DNA from: Schistosoma mansoni
Taxonomy: Eukaryota; Platyhelminthes; Trematoda; Strigeidida; Schistosomatidae
Length of the DNA: 64,000 nucleotides
Reading direction: 5' to 3'
NCBI RefSeq assembly: GCF_000237925.1
Contig: NW_017386025.1
Coordinates: 1,364,001-1,428,000 of the forward strand
The number at the start of each line of letters is the position of its first letter. The first letter of the stretch is position 1. Both the position numbers and the translations under genes were made by a program. The notes beneath the pieces were generated by a model, which had not been told where the DNA came from, searched no databases, and saw only the letters and a list, made by a program, of their open reading frames with translations. Shown here in pieces: positions 11,070-23,660 of this stretch.

Positions 11070-13690
11070 ATACATCACACTGGTTCGTCAGTATAGTATA
11101 CTTTATGAGCCTAACACTAAGCGAAAGAATGCCTTAGTTTTGCCAACATCAACTTCTTCCCAGAGTTACTCTTAACGCCAACCGACACTTTGTTTTAAAA
11201 GTCAGTGATCAAGCATGAGAGTAACATGACTGATGTGTATCCAAGATAGATTTCTGTATAATTATGAACAGGCGGTGAGGATGATTAGATAAGTCATTAT
11301 CTGAAAAGTGATGAGTTAAAAAATTGTGGATGAGAACATCTTCCCACAAACAGTTGACCTGTTTACTAACGCTTTGGCAAATGAATCTTTGTAGATGAAC
11401 ATATATGTAATTTTGCAAGAATACTTCTCAACTAGTTACATGGACAACAGGAAAATGAAATAGATTGTGAATCTGCAGCAGGTTTGTTTTTTCGAAAAAT
11501 CTCTGGGAAATTCGAATTATAGGAGTAAAAAGTAGCGTTGATTCATAACAAGAGAATAAAAACGAATGCCACTACAGCTTACCGAAGTGTAACGCCGCAG
11601 GTCAAATTAATGCTACACTTCGTACGCATTCGAAATCATACGCTACCAACTCTTAGTTCCCATTGTGACGGTCCTTGTCTCACTCTTTCGTTACTTATTA
11701 CTGATGCCGATCGCCTTACTTCTTGAGTACTAGTGCATTACGTAATACTAAGTTGTCAAGTCACTTTCCTATATTTTCTTCAGGATTCCCTCACATATTT
11801 GACTTCGCACTACTTCTGAAGGTACCTTCGTGCTGGATATAAGCCTATGAAAGACTAAACTTAGAAACCTCATTAGTCAAAGGAAATCGGAGGTCACCGA
11901 TACATTTGTGATAAATAGTGGAGGTTGATTTGTAACAAGACAAGTCAGTACAAAAAAACTTTTGGTAATGTTTATCCTCCAGAACGTCCATATAGAATCA
12001 AACTAATAAATGTGTGATAGACCTAAAGGTGTCATGTACATTCAGAGACTGGCAATGCTGCTGTCCTCAGAGCCTTTTTATTCAAGTATTAGAACCAGTT
12101 AAACCAGAAGTCAGGAATGAAAGGGTTCGATTTTATATTTGTATGGTCACTGGTGAGTCGAGCAGTAAGTGATCTAAGCTGAATATTTTTCGCTGTAGAT
12201 TAGCTGTACTGTTTACCGAAACTTGCGCCGTTGTGGATGCCCACTCAATAGCCTTCAGCTACGGGTTTGTCCAGTAGAACACCAGAGTTAGGGCCGTTGC
12301 CGGACTTACGGAACTATTTATTTTGAGGATTTCTTTACCATTACAGGTTGCATATTTGGCTGAAATGTGAACTTTTTGAAAACGAACTTCTAACAGTTGC
12401 CTGAATATTCTTGTTTAATGACCTTTTCTAAATTCCCTTATGAATAACGAAGTAACGAATTTGATATCTTCCGCGGAATGGAAGGACGATGAGTCTACAA
12501 AAGACAATTGAAGGAAGATATGCGAATGGTGTGTGATTTCGCATAATACGATTAACTAATTTACTCTAGTCAAGTCTTCGTTCATTAGACTATCGCTCCA
12601 TATAAATATACTGAAAAATGAGATTTCAGAAATTACAACGACATCGAAAAGAAGAAACGCGCCTGAAGATATTGCAAAATATACTCTCCTAGGACCTGAC
12701 CCTAAGGCTTCAGAACTTGACTAACTCTACACAAATTGAGCGATTCGGTCATATGACTCATTAGTTATAAATTCACGTTGATTTGGTTATCGTTACCTCC
12801 CACATTTCTGGTTTGACACAGGTGAATTACTAGTCGGTAGTGCTTCACAAAAAATCGTTCACAAAATAGCTGCAGAAGACCACGAAGAAGCATCCTGACT
12901 GAACAAATATCAACCTGTATATATCAATGAATTTTCAAAACGTTATTAAATTACGGTCTGTAAAACGAAAAGTTGCATTTGCCCATAGCAAGCTGAATTC
13001 TTCAAGTTCCCGTTGACCAATGTCTGGCACTTGCGAGCTCATGATAACTAAGCTGCTTGGAACAAATAGAGTCTTACAATCGTCTCAATTGACTTATCGT
13101 TTTATAAGACAGAACGTTACAAATACACTATAAAAACTGGATGGACTACATGACTAGACTCGCCATATTGTGGATTTGGAAAACGACAATGATCTTTTAT
13201 TTAGCTGTATTTAAGAACATCTTGTACTATATGTGCTTGATAGGGATTTCACAAAGAGGCGTTGCTCTTATTATGAGACGGCCAATGTACCAGCTCGCGA
13301 ATCGGGAATTAATTACTCGTAAATAAACACATGTCTGAAATCTGAGCACAAGAGTCTATAGTGACATTTATGTCTAGTGATTTTTTGTAACAACAAATTA
13401 AAGGTCACATATTTTTCCTAGTTGTCACACTTTTTATGTAATCACACTCATATTTGATATCTATTATTTTTCTGTATCAATCGTAAAGAAACGAATACTT
13501 TTGTTTGGTTATATATAACACGACTTCACTACCGCGCTTCTTAAAATATAAACGTGGTGTCCGCCGTCTATTCTTCTGCTTTAACGACCACGGCCTTTGA
13601 TTGAAGATTATAATAGTATTATAACATCTTTTTAGACCATTCCACACTACGTTGGTGTTTTGGCCCGGATCATTACTGAATAATACTACT
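11070..13690. other. No gene seen
   Basis: About 2.6 kb without a supportable exon. Short frames at 11209-11418, 11538-11726 and 13141-13326 lack splice signals or protein-like composition. The last 200 bp (13490-13690) is richer in GC than the rest and may belong to an older element flanking the LTR element. Confidence 0.4.
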
Positions 13691-13692
13691 GG

Positions 13693-13991
13693 ATCTAATC
13701 TTCTCCATTTTGCTGTTGGTGCCATCACGTGCAGAGGAATCTTTGTTAACCAAGTGGACTTATTTGTGGTTGTTATCTCAGAAAGCAGCTTACAAGTAAC
13801 ATTCATTTCATAACACTGTTACCATTTTGTTGTTCAATATACCTTTTTATAATTTAACTGTAATTTGTTACCTTTTGCGTTAATCATAGACACACGCTTA
13901 GGTTCGTAGTGTTAATTCTTTTGGTATATTGTTGGTAACGTTGCGAATTGTTATATTTCAACTAAGCTCTTTTGCTGAGGTCCACCACAAA
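13693..13991 (+). repeat. 5' LTR of the gypsy-type element
   Basis: Direct repeat of 18089-18387, identical except at two sites. It ends GGTCCACCACAAA just before the primer-binding site. The shared block starts ATCTAATC, not a canonical TG, so the true LTR may begin a few bases earlier than the repeat shows. Confidence 0.85.
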
Positions 13992-14029
13992 TCTGGTGAG
14001 CCCTTATATTTCTCTTTGGAACTGTAATT

Positions 14030-17000
14030 TTGAGTTCACTTATAAACATTACGGCGCTGATTTTTCTCTTGGTAGTGATTATTTTTTGTATATTTGTAAT
14101 GTTTTCATCCGAGTCTGAAGACATCAGCCAGGACAACGACCGAACAGAGTTACACGCTTTAAACGTAATAAATGTACCTCCATTCAGTAGAGTAAACCCT
14201 CGTATATGGTTTGCACAGGTGGAAGTGCAGTTTCAGCGTCGTAACATTCGTTCACAACAATCGAAATACTCCTTTGTGCTGGGAATTCTACCAACTGAGG
14301 TAGCATCCGAGGTATCAGACCTCATAGACAACGTCCCTGTATCAAATGCCTACGACCAGTTGAAGCAGGCTATTATTCAACGTACCTCACTCTCGGATGA
14401 AAAGAAGCTACAACAATTGCTACATGAGTGCGAGCTAGGTGACAAGTCACCTTCCCAATTATTACGCCACATGAGGCAGTTGGCTGAACCTTTTAAGGTT
14501 GGTGATATATTTCTGAGAGAAATTTGGCTACAACGTTTACCAACAGTAGTCCGGCAAATTCTCTGCGCTTCTAACCAATCTTTAGATTTAGAGGTTCTAG
14601 CTAGCATGGCTGACAAAGTTCTAGAAGTAACGCCAGGCACAACACCCTACGTGCAGGCGATATCACAAACTTCGAGTGACACTAAAACTCCGAACATAGC
14701 TTCCTTAACAGCTGAATTAAGTGACTTACGTACACAGCACGCACGCACTGTCTCCAGTCTTGAAAACAAGCTAGATACATTACAATCAATTATTTCCAAT
14801 CTCACATCTCGAAAGTCTCGCTCTAGTTTTCAGGGGAACAAGAACCGAGATAACTCAAGAACAAAGAAAAATGATAACATCTGTTGGTACCATAGAAAGT
14901 ATGGTGACAAAGCTAGAAAGTGTGTTACGTCCTGTAAATTTTTCAGGTCATTTTCCTCGCCAAAAGATGTCAACCAGGCAGTAGTACCGACAAATGTTAC
15001 AGGTCATGCTACTAGTCACCTTTTCCACGTTCTCGACAAAACTTCAGGCTACAAATTCTTAGTAGACACTGGAGCCGAAGTCAGTGTTATCCCAGTTACG
15101 CTAGCCAAGAAACCTATTTCTAAATGTGGAAAATATTCATTGAGAGCAGCTAATAAAACTGAAATAAAAACATTTGGAGAACAACTCTTGACATTAGATT
15201 TGGGAATTAGACGTCGACTAAACTGGGTGTTTATTATTGCTGATGTCCGTCACCCTATATTAGGTGCAGACTTTTTAAGCTCCTATAACTTATTAGTCGA
15301 TGTTAAAAAACGAAAACTTATCGATTCGTGCACAAAACTCCAAGTTCATGGAATTCAGTCACACTATCATATACATAGTATTAAAATCAACACTCCAGTA
15401 AACGACATATTCGCCAATATTTTATCTAAATTTCCAAAGTTAACGAAACCAGATTACAGCGAAAACACCATCCAGCATTCTGTGGTGCATCGAATTATCA
15501 CCAAAAACCAACCAGTTTCGGCACGTCCTCGTCGTTTACCACCGGACAAGCTTGCAGTTGCAAAAGCCGAATTTGAGCACATGATGCGACTAGGAATAAT
15601 ACGTCCGTCGAGTAGCTCCTGGGCATCCCCACTCCACATGGTACCTAAGAGGGATCAGGATTGGCGACCTTGTGGTGATTATCGATCACTGAATAACTTA
15701 ACTTTACCAGATCGTTACCCCATTCCCCATTTACACGATTTTTCACTTACGTTACACGGTAAACAAATTTTTTCTAAAATCGACCTTGTGCGAGCGTACC
15801 ATCAAATTCCAGTAGCATCTGAAGATATAGCAAAAACAGCCATCATTACCCCATTTGGTTTGTTTGAATTTCTGAGAATGCCATTTGGATTAAAGAACGC
15901 CGCACAGACTTTTCAACGATTTATGGATGAAGTCACTAAAGGCCTAGATTTTGTTTTCGTGTATATCGACGATGTATTAATAGCCAGTAGTTCGTTTCAC
16001 GAACATATTGATCACCTACATCAACTTTTCGAAAGATTTCAGAGATTCGGTATAGTCATTAACCCATCCAAATGCATTTTCGGAGTCGAAGGCTTAGAAT
16101 TTTTGGGTCACTCGATTGACAAACATGGTATCAAACCCTTAGACGCAAAAATTGAAGCTATCAAAAATTTTCCAGAGCCAGACTCACTAAATAAACTTCG
16201 ACGTTTCTTGGGTATGTTTAATTTTTATCGTCGGTTTATCCCTCACTGCTCAGATATTCTACAACCCCTAACGGAGGCATTAAAATGCAAAGCCAAAAAG
16301 TTCACATTATCCTCCGAAGCGAAAGATGCCTTTACTGCTGCTAAAACAGCGATTGCTTCTACCACCATGCTGACCTACCTCAGTCCTGATCCAGAAGCAA
16401 CACTAATTTTGTGTACAGACGCTTCTCAGGCAGCGGTAGGCGCGGTGCTGCAACAAAGAGTAAATAATGAAGTCAAGCCACTTGCTTTCTTTTCAAAGAA
16501 GCTAGAACCGGCCCAAACCCGATACAGCACGTTTGGCAGAGAATTATTAGCTGTTTATCTAGCAGTTAAACATTTTAAACACTTACTACAAGGTAGAGAT
16601 TTCGTAATCTTCACTGATCACAAACCTTTGACTTACGCTTTCAATGCCAAAAGTGATCGTTATTCTCCTAGAGAAACTCGACAGTTAGATTACATTTCTC
16701 AATTTTCTACCAACATACAGTTCATAAAAGGTGAGTCAAATGTTGTGGCAGATACTTTGTCACGTTTCGACGTTGATGCTATTTGCTCCACTAAAGGAAT
16801 TGATTTGTTGGACATTGCACGCTTACAGGTTGATGATTCTGATCTTGCGGCTTGTAAACAAAATTCGAGTCTAGTATTGAAAAGTATTCCAATACCACAT
16901 TCTGATTCTACTATAATTTGTGATACTTCAACTGGAATACACAGGCCATTTGTGCCAATAGCGTACAGGAAAAAAGTTTTTGATTGTCTTCATTCATTAT

Positions 17001-18094
17001 CTCACCCAGGAGTTCGAGCTACTGTGAGACTGATCGGAGAAAGATTTGTCTGGCCAAAAATGAACTCAAACATAAAGGAATGGACCAGAAATTGTTTACA
17101 ATGCCAGCGTAGCAAAGTTCACAGACATACGATTACAACACCGTCAACATTCAATCTACCTGACCGTCGTTTTCAGCATGTCCACGTTGATTTAGTTGGT
17201 CCTTTACCCCCATCTAACGGATTTACTTACATCTTTACTGCAGTGGACCGTTTTACCAGATGGCCAATAGCATGTCCAATAAAAGATATCTCAGCAGAAA
17301 ATATTGCTGCCGTGTTTCTTGACAGATGGATTTCTAATTTCGGTGTACCTTCTACCGTTACTTCCGACAGAGGTTCACAATTCCAATCGCACCTCTTCAA
17401 CGAATTTACGCGCATCTTGGGAATCCATCACATCACTACAACTGCATACCATCCAGCAGCAAATGGACTAGTGGAACGATTCCACAGACAACTTAAAAGC
17501 TCATTGATGGTACAGCCTGATGTAACTAGATGGAGTGAATTCCTACCTCTCATATTATTGAGCATACGCTCGACAATTAAGGAAGATCTACAATGTACAC
17601 CTGCTCAGCTAGTTTATGGAACTAATTTAACCTTACCTGGTCAACTAGTCACGCATAAAGGCACTTCTGTATGTACAGACCCCTCCTCCTTTTGCGAAAG
17701 ACTAATGAGCCACATGAATAGCATTAAGCCTGTTGCACCTCGACCAGTTTTCTTAAAAGAGCAAATTAGCAAGCACCTAAACACATGTAAATTTGTGTTT
17801 GTCCGTGTCGACTCAGTAAGACGTCCTTTACAACACCCTTATGAAGGACCTTATGAAGTAGTAGACAGGCAAGCAAAATATTTCACAATCAAGAATGGGA
17901 AAAAGGAAACAGTTGCAATTGACAGGTTAAAACCCGCTTTCATAGAGTCTGAAACACATAACAGTCGAAAGCCTTCTAAAGACAACAACTGCACAACACA
18001 GCTTCCTGCGTTTCCAGCTAATTCTTCACCTACTTCTGTGAAATCGCCAACTCAAACAATGTGTGATGCCAATGTTACGCCTCCTACAATCTAA
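14030..18094 (+). CDS. Gag-Pol polyprotein of the gypsy-type element
   Basis: A single 1354-codon frame. The likely translation start is the second ATG at 14099 (MFSSESED), because the first 23 codons are hydrophobic and lie in leader sequence. Gag covers about residues 24-285. The zinc finger [18 protein letters not shown] (285-302) has the C-H-C-C arrangement peculiar to the CsRn1 clade. The protease [11 protein letters not shown] has its Asp at 346. The reverse transcriptase has YIDD at 645-648, and RNase H has CTDAS with Asp at 797. In the integrase, the HHCC finger has His 988 and 992 and Cys 1022 and 1025, and the catalytic triad Asp 1054, Asp 1113, Glu 1149 has the D-35-E spacing. Gag and Pol are fused in one frame. 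Confidence 0.93.
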   Translation: MSSLINITALIFLLVVIIFCIFVMFSSESEDISQDNDRTELHALNVINVPPFSRVNPRIWFAQVEVQFQRRNIRSQQSKYSFVLGILPTEVASEVSDLIDNVPVSNAYDQLKQAIIQRTSLSDEKKLQQLLHECELGDKSPSQLLRHMRQLAEPFKVGDIFLREIWLQRLPTVVRQILCASNQSLDLEVLASMADKVLEVTPGTTPYVQAISQTSSDTKTPNIASLTAELSDLRTQHARTVSSLENKLDTLQSIISNLTSRKSRSSFQGNKNRDNSRTKKNDNICWYHRKYGDKARKCVTSCKFFRSFSSPKDVNQAVVPTNVTGHATSHLFHVLDKTSGYKFLVDTGAEVSVIPVTLAKKPISKCGKYSLRAANKTEIKTFGEQLLTLDLGIRRRLNWVFIIADVRHPILGADFLSSYNLLVDVKKRKLIDSCTKLQVHGIQSHYHIHSIKINTPVNDIFANILSKFPKLTKPDYSENTIQHSVVHRIITKNQPVSARPRRLPPDKLAVAKAEFEHMMRLGIIRPSSSSWASPLHMVPKRDQDWRPCGDYRSLNNLTLPDRYPIPHLHDFSLTLHGKQIFSKIDLVRAYHQIPVASEDIAKTAIITPFGLFEFLRMPFGLKNAAQTFQRFMDEVTKGLDFVFVYIDDVLIASSSFHEHIDHLHQLFERFQRFGIVINPSKCIFGVEGLEFLGHSIDKHGIKPLDAKIEAIKNFPEPDSLNKLRRFLGMFNFYRRFIPHCSDILQPLTEALKCKAKKFTLSSEAKDAFTAAKTAIASTTMLTYLSPDPEATLILCTDASQAAVGAVLQQRVNNEVKPLAFFSKKLEPAQTRYSTFGRELLAVYLAVKHFKHLLQGRDFVIFTDHKPLTYAFNAKSDRYSPRETRQLDYISQFSTNIQFIKGESNVVADTLSRFDVDAICSTKGIDLLDIARLQVDDSDLAACKQNSSLVLKSIPIPHSDSTIICDTSTGIHRPFVPIAYRKKVFDCLHSLSHPGVRATVRLIGERFVWPKMNSNIKEWTRNCLQCQRSKVHRHTITTPSTFNLPDRRFQHVHVDLVGPLPPSNGFTYIFTAVDRFTRWPIACPIKDISAENIAAVFLDRWISNFGVPSTVTSDRGSQFQSHLFNEFTRILGIHHITTTAYHPAANGLVERFHRQLKSSLMVQPDVTRWSEFLPLILLSIRSTIKEDLQCTPAQLVYGTNLTLPGQLVTHKGTSVCTDPSSFCERLMSHMNSIKPVAPRPVFLKEQISKHLNTCKFVFVRVDSVRRPLQHPYEGPYEVVDRQAKYFTIKNGKKETVAIDRLKPAFIESETHNSRKPSKDNNCTTQLPAFPANSSPTSVKSPTQTMCDANVTPPTI

Positions 18095-18387
18095 TCTTCT
18101 CCATTTTGCTGTTGGTGCCATCACGTGCAGAGGAATCTTTGTTAACCAAGTGAACTTATTTGTGGTTGTTATCTCAGAAAGCAGCTTACAAGTAACATTC
18201 ATTTCATAACACTGTTACCATTTTGTTGTTCAATATACCTTTTTATAATTTAACTGTAATTTGTTACCTTTTGCGTTAATCATAGACACACGCTTAGGTT
18301 CGTAGTGTTAATTCTTTTGGTATATTGTTGGTAACGTTGCGAATTGTTATATTTCAACTAAGTTCTTTTGCTGAGGTCCACCACAAA
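18089..18387 (+). repeat. 3' LTR of the gypsy-type element
   Basis: Direct repeat of the 5' LTR. The Gag-Pol frame ends inside its first bases. The preceding TGTTACGCC (about 18073) looks like a plausible canonical TG start for this LTR. Immediately downstream the sequence switches into the minus-strand CR1-like LINE. Confidence 0.85.
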
Positions 18388-18446
18388 GAGTCGACGGATG
18401 GAGCCTCAACCACTTGCTAAGGTAATGAGTTCCACTCGTTGATGAT

Positions 18447-19510
18447 TCAATGGGAAAGTCGGTAGTCAGCTGATAAGTAATTCGTTCTGGGCTTGTGAAC
18501 TTTTTTGGAGTGTCCTCGTAAAATTTCTGTTATGGGAGACAAGAAAAATGAGGGCATATCAGGTGAAAATTTATCACTAAGCCATTTGAAAACTGTAATC
18601 AAGTCACCTCTGATTCTTCTATATGACAGCGGGAATAGGTTTAGCTTGGTCAGCCTAGTACCATACGGGAGCTTCGCTATTCCGGGAATCAGCTTAGTTA
18701 CTGTTCTCTGAACCCTTTCCAAGAGTTCACTGTCTTTTTTAGGCAGGGGCTAGCTGCTTGTATGCAGTACTCAAGTTTAGGATGCACGAACACTGTATAC
18801 AAAGTCAGAAACTTTTTAGCGTCGAGATGACTAAAAGCCCTACGTATGGACCATAAAGTTCTAAAACTTTTGGCGGCTATTGCACGGCAGTGTGCAGTGG
18901 TCTTTAAGTCTAGACTAACGATGACTCCTAAGTCATTGTGTGTCTGGACAATAGGTAGCTCAGTGTTATTTATCGTGTATGTATCTGTACCCTGGTGGCC
19001 AATATGCATCATAATACACTTAGAAGTATTTATCGGCGATTGCCAGGTTTGAGACCAATCAGATAATCTCTCTAGGTCATTTTGGAGTTCTAAGCTATCG
19101 CCCTGGCTTTTTATCGCTCTCCATATCTTGACATCGTCAGCATAGAGTAAGACCGATGATGATAGTAGACGAGGGAGGTCATTTACGTACAGGAGGAGTA
19201 ACGCTGGCCCCAAAACTGTACCCTGGGGGACTCAACTAAGCACAGTTTCCCAGCTAGACAACTTGGAGTTCACCCTTACTCTTTGTTGACGCCCAACTAG
19301 GAAGTCTTTTATCCACATCAATAGATTGCCTCCAATCCCGACATTCCTTAGCTTATATAACAGCCGGTTGTGCGGAACTTTGTCGAAAACTTTGCTGAAG
19401 TCTATGTAAGGTATATCTACTGGTAACTTTCGGTCCTTAAGAGTGCACCAGCTTTCACAAGCGACTAATAAATTAGTGAGACAAGAGTAACCTGTTCCAA
19501 AACCATGCTG
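18447..19510 (-). pseudogene. LINE reverse transcriptase, N-terminal part deleted
   Basis: It reads YIDFSKVFDKVPHNRLLYKL, VPQGTVLGPALLLLYVNDLP, LLYADDVKIWRAIKSQGDSL (the catalytic YADD), DLGVIVSLDLKTTAHC, VFVHPKLEYCIQAASP and, in another frame, KLPYGTRLTKLNLFPLSYRR. A stop interrupts the SGVPQGT-type motif near 19232, and at least one frameshift lies near 18700. Confidence 0.85.
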
Positions 19511-20170
19511 CTGTAGTCATGTGGAAGTCAAAGGTTAAAACTGCATGATCACTTTTGCCTAGGGGTGGCATGTAACCCAGGTTTGCAACGTCATCCTCAT
19601 AGTGAGTCAATATAAGATCTAGTAAGGATGATACAGAGCCCGGGTCGTACCTGGTTGCTCCCTTCACGTGTTGCACTAGGGCACATGTGATAACCGCATC
19701 AACTAGTTCCTGTCCGAAGGAATTATCTGACGATTGAGTTCGCAGATTTCCCCAGTCCACCATGGGTGCATTAAAGTCCCCTAGGATTAGACACCGATTA
19801 CTTCGTGAGACTACTTACCAGGACCTCATTTACCTCACAGCTTGGACTGCGATAGATCAAACCAAGCAGCAGCTCTTGTCCTTTGCTTTTCAGGCGGCAG
19901 CTAACTAATTCATACGTCCCACTCTCATGGGATACACTGTCGATAATGGTGAACGGAATAACATTCCTAATGAATAGAGCTACTCCCCAACCTTTACGCT
20001 TTTGTATTCTATCGGCCCTTACTAATGTAAAACCCTCGAAATCAAGTTCCCTACTATCTATAGACGGCGTCAGCCAAGTTTCTGTGATTGCGATTATGTC
20101 TGGCTTAGTTTAGTCAATCTGTACACAGAGTTCCGATAGCTTATTGAATAAGCTCCGGGCATTGGTATAA
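19510..20170 (-). pseudogene. LINE endonuclease domain, broken
   Basis: Pieces in different frames read TNARSLFNKLSELCVQID, SRELDFEGFTLVRADRIQKR, GWGVALFIRN, VSHESGTYELVSC, GLIYRSPSCEVNEVL, and lastly DLILTHYEDDVANLGYMPPL followed by GKSDHAVLTF. The last carries the SDH motif of exonuclease/endonuclease/phosphatase-fold LINE endonucleases. Several stops and frame changes separate the pieces. Confidence 0.75.
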
Positions 20171-20186
20171 CAGATCCGAAGCCTAT

Positions 20187-20869
20187 TTAAGTGACCTCGT
20201 GCTTCACCCACAGTGGCTTCGGCATCATCCTCTGTCGAAGCCTCACAACCCGAAAATTTACAATTTTCAGGTCTTTTTCGCCAGCGTCTAATCTGAGCTG
20301 TAGTTCTTTTTCGGCTTCCCGTCTTTTTACACGGTCCGCCAGCGGTAAGTCCTTACGGAGAAAAACTCCTGAACCCTTTAATTTGTGTCCATTTTGTAAG
20401 ATTAGTTCGCGTTCGTTTGGGGATTTGAAAACTACTTTGAGTAGTCTAGACTGATTAGGCTTCAAATTCGCCAGGCTACCTAGTCTATACACCTTTAGCA
20501 ATGTGACTCCGGAGATGTTTGGGGCATAACTTGGTTGAGTAGCTGTTTTATCAACACAATGTCATGCTCAAAACGAGCTTTCGGTTCTGAGCTCTCACTC
20601 TCCTTGATTCTATGGAAAATGACTGGTCTGTCGCTGTGATCAGACTTCGGCTTTTCAACTACTTTGGTGGGGGTAGGATTCCCTTTCACGTCGTTTTGTC
20701 GTTTTTTCCTTATGACCTGTACCCAATCGTTGACGTTGTTTGGAGTAGTAACCACAGTTGCGTCAGGCGTACTATGGGATTCAGGAGGGTTGAGGACGAC
20801 TTCGGTGATCGGGTCGTCTTTCTCGCCGGACGCTGACCGAGCCTTGCTGTTTCGGCTTCTGGGTACCAT
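20187..20869 (-). pseudogene. LINE ORF1 region
   Basis: The first part starts MVPRSRNSKARSASGEKDD and contains NDWVQVIRKKRQND. After a stop and frameshift near 20500 it continues with VYRLGSLANLKPNQSRLLKV and VFKSPNERELILQNGHKLKG, the conserved C-terminal half of CR1-type ORF1 proteins (RNA-binding, chaperone-like). The open frame also extends upstream of this ATG, to about 21020. The frameshift between the two parts shows that the copy is dead. Confidence 0.7.
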
Positions 20870-21079
20870 TTTGGATACGGGAGACAGAGGAAACTTCTTT
20901 TCCCGAGTTTCAGGTTGGGACAGACCTCTTTGGAGGCTGTCCTTCCTCCTTTGGATGATGTGGTCAGCATTTTTTGGACTAAATTGTGCTTGCTTTTGTG
21001 GATTACATCGAGAGGTTCGAAATCTGGGCTATGACCAGGAAAGATGATGAGGACTTTAAAATTGTTGCCCATTCCCTTT

Positions 21080-22340
21080 TATTCACCGGAAAAGCATACA
21101 TTTTAATAAAGACTTTGGCATTTCCAGATGATTCCGGTTGTTAATTCTAATACTAACGAGTGCATTCTAGATAATACAGAGTCTACATCCAATACACTGT
21201 CGGACAGACGTAGGATGAACTGAAGAAGAAGACGTAGAATCGATTGCAGACACTTACACCCCAATTTAAGATGTAGCGGATGTGGTGTTTGAATGAACCA
21301 GTGACTCCTTTGTATTGAAGACTACTTGATTTTGAATTCCAAATACAATGCATTCAGGCACGGTAAAAAAAATCAGATCCTGTCGAAGCCGCTCGCCTTC
21401 CCGTTTCAACGAGTAGAATGGCCTGACAAGAGGCGGTCATTCCGTATTTCAATTACTGAGGATCAGTTGGGTTGCACGAATATCAGGTTTTATTGTATGT
21501 AATTGGTCTTTTCCTGCAGACAAACCACAAAGCGATTGCTCTCTCTGTCTTGAAGTGTGCACGTTGGACCGATTGTCGCTTCGTAACTTCCCAATCTCCC
21601 CATTTTTGGTAAATTTTGGTTGAATGCGTCCTGTTCTGGTTCTCTGGATGTAACTTAGATCATGGTTAAATTGTGGCATGCAGCTGTCCTTGCCGTCATA
21701 TGTTACTGACATACATAAGAAGACGAACTCTTGCACGCAAGCTCGGCCAATTGCAAGATATAAACTATATTGTTTATCATGTTCTCAGACATTGCAGTCG
21801 ATGGGAGATAGATAACACTCACGCCTTTCATAGGAACAACAATTTCACTACCCAGACGAAGCGAGCAGTATGTACAGATTCAATGAAGTTACTTTCTACT
21901 TAAAAATCATCAATGAGTAGGTTGGACTGTAATTTCCCTAACGCTTGTGTTTGCGTAGTATTACTTACGATAAAAAATATGGATCGGAATATAACAAAGT
22001 GTGGCGACATGACAGGAACTGTTTACTATAAGAAGTTGTAGATGGCGTCAAGACGCGATGAACTATAATAATAATAACATATTCTGAAAATAATATTTAC
22101 AGAATTCACACCAGTTTACAGGCATGATCAGATTGTTATAAAAATCAACATTTAATGTAGAGAGCAAACATGAAATCTAAGAAAGTTTTATGTTTGCTGG
22201 TTTAGTAATTGATAAATAGTTTATATATGGCATATATCACGGCAAGCCAATGCAACACCAGGGAACTTGTCGAGTTATTGATATTTATCTACAACTAGAG
22301 AAAGTAAGATAAAAGCAAAGAGCACGAAACAACAAAACAA
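21080..22340. other. No gene recognised; possible older element debris
   Basis: The stretch 21450-21740 on the minus strand has a 95-codon frame (SYIQRTRTGRIQPKFTKNGE and onwards) with no known motif. Because LINEs flank it on both sides I treat it as transposon debris. Confidence 0.35.
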
Positions 22341-22344
22341 TGAT

Positions 22345-23110
22345 AGCAAGTAAGAGGTTACACATTTAAAGTTCCGATAATCTCACTTGTGGAGTAAGAT
22401 ACACTTACAGGCGCTAGAGCATTTAATGCATTTTCAGAGGAGCAAAAGGCATTAGTTGAGCGAACAAACAATGGGAGAGAGTTTAACATACGGATAGTTT
22501 GAGGTAAATTATTCCAGAGCCTAGAAAACTTACAGGTAAAGTAATTTATATAGAGAGAAGATCTAGAATATGTTTGTTTCTCTAAAGACAAGGAGTTACG
22601 AATGTCGTAATGTGAGGCTTTAGTATATTGAATCGCCTGACTGGATGTGAAGGAGAGTTTGTTAAGTATTTTGAAAAAGAAGATAAGGTTAAGTTTGAGT
22701 CTCCTCTTCCATAATGGGTCAAGCCCTAGTTTACTACACCTCGAATTATATGTCAAGACACTATCAGTTCCAAGAGTACGAAGTGTAAATCGTCTCTGTA
22801 CTGATTCCAGTCTTAATTTATCCTTTATGCGCGTGCTACTAAGGAGAAACGCGCAGTATTCAAGGAGTGGTCGAACACAGACTTTGTACATAAGAATACG
22901 AGATTCGCTGTTATGAAGGTTTCGAGTTATGTGACCTATAAGGCGTTGAGACTTGGACGTTTGTTTCATTATCTGTTCAGTAAACGACAAGTCGTAGGAG
23001 TACCTAAGTCCTAGATCTACTACTGTGTGTAACCTAGATAACATTTCACCATTTATGGTAAGATAGAGGTTGAGTGATGTATCACCGAAGCATAACTGTG
23101 GTCAGGTCGT
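22345..23110 (-). mobile_element. 5'-truncated LINE, RT C-terminal part (CR1/Jockey-type)
   Basis: An open frame of 228 codons from 23044, readable upstream to about 23105 (DTSLNLYLTINGEM). It contains VDLGLRYSYDLSFTEQIMKQ, ILMYKVCVRPLLEYCAFLLS, DKLRLESVQRRFTLRTLG, SKLGLDPLWKRRLKLNLIFF and SRLWNNLPQTIRMLNSLPLF. This is the thumb/C-terminal signature of non-LTR reverse transcriptases. The 3' two-thirds is intact, so it is younger than the CR1-like copy next to it, and from a different subfamily. Confidence 0.82.
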
Positions 23111-23660
23111 CTGGGGATCGTGGGAAACCGAAGTGTGGCTAAAGGCTAGTTGAACTGATCTGTAAAGTGTTCTGCCCATAGACTCAATCTCCGGAATTGA
23201 GAATGAATAATATGTCCATCTTTTTCCGAAATAGTTACACTGACATTTGTTTGCTGTTGCCTATTGCCACTGCATTTTCCATCTCTCTTGCTTTCGCTAC
23301 CCACCACTGTTCGTGGTAGGCAGAAACGACGAACAAGCAATGACGAGTGTCCCTATCTTTCCGAGTCCTTACTGTTCTGTTTAGTCGGACAGCGCACGGA
23401 CGACTGTCTACTGGGACCCAGTCTAAAAGAGCTAGTTCTGCCCTAGGACTTCTTGCTATACCTACACCAGAGAGACCAAGGGAAGCAGCATCGGGGCTTC
23501 CAGATACATGAAGCGTGATTCGAGTTGGTTCTTTTTCTTTGATATGGTGAGGTCGAATGAATGACGCTACTTGGATCCTGCATGCGCGTTTCGGAGACTC
23601 AGGACACATCGATTGAAAATACAACTTTAAAATGGATTCCATTCACTGTCTAATGCAGGG
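23111..23660 (-). mobile_element. RTE-type LINE fragment (endonuclease plus pre-RT linker, internal deletion)
   Basis: The minus strand reads CPESPKRACRIQVASFIRPH, PDAASLGLSGVGIARSPRAE, LALLDWVPVDSRPCAVRLNR, RTRKDRDTRHCLFVVSAY, an endonuclease-like segment. It then jumps to EQWWVAKAREMENAVAIGNS and, in another frame, VSVTISEKDGHIIHSQFRRL, SLWAEHFTDQFN, the linker preceding RT. The endonuclease C-terminal half is missing, and one frameshift is visible. Confidence 0.75.

Larger units (their letters stand above)
13693..18387 (+). mobile_element. Ty3/gypsy LTR retrotransposon, CsRn1/Boudicca-like, looks whole
   Basis: Two direct 299-bp repeats (13693-13991 and 18089-18387) flank one long Gag-Pol reading frame. 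The repeats differ at two positions, so the copy is young. Just inside the 5' repeat lies TGGTGAGCCC (13995-14004), which fits the tRNA-Trp-type primer site used by the CsRn1 group. Order of parts is Gag, CHCC finger, protease, reverse transcriptase, RNase H, integrase. The total of 4.7 kb is compact for the group. No breaks are seen in the frame. The extreme 5' edge of the upstream LTR and the target duplication are unclear. Saci-2/-3-type elements of S. mansoni are close alternatives for the family name. Confidence 0.9.
18388..21075 (-). mobile_element. CR1-like LINE with ORF1, endonuclease and partial RT; 3' end lost at the LTR element
   Basis: On the minus strand, from about 21075 leftward, come an ORF1 region, an apurinic-type endonuclease and the latter part of a reverse transcriptase, in the order expected for CR1/Jockey-type elements such as schistosome SR1 or Perere relatives. 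The frame is broken in several places, and the first part of the RT is deleted: the endonuclease end FDFHMTTA near 19510 runs into AWFWNRLLLSH, equivalent to the middle RT motif QHGFGTGYS. The 3' end stops abruptly at 18388 against the LTR element, in the final IINEWNSLPL-type segment of the ORF. No matching LINE remainder is seen left of 13693. Confidence 0.85.

Noticed and set aside
13477-13806. 109-codon minus-strand frame
   Set aside because: Its first part is antisense to the 5' LTR; no motif in the rest.
18505-21047. Several plus-strand frames (18505-18711, 18846-19052, 19883-20113, 20191-20454, 20664-21047)
   Set aside because: All are antisense to the CR1-like LINE coding regions.
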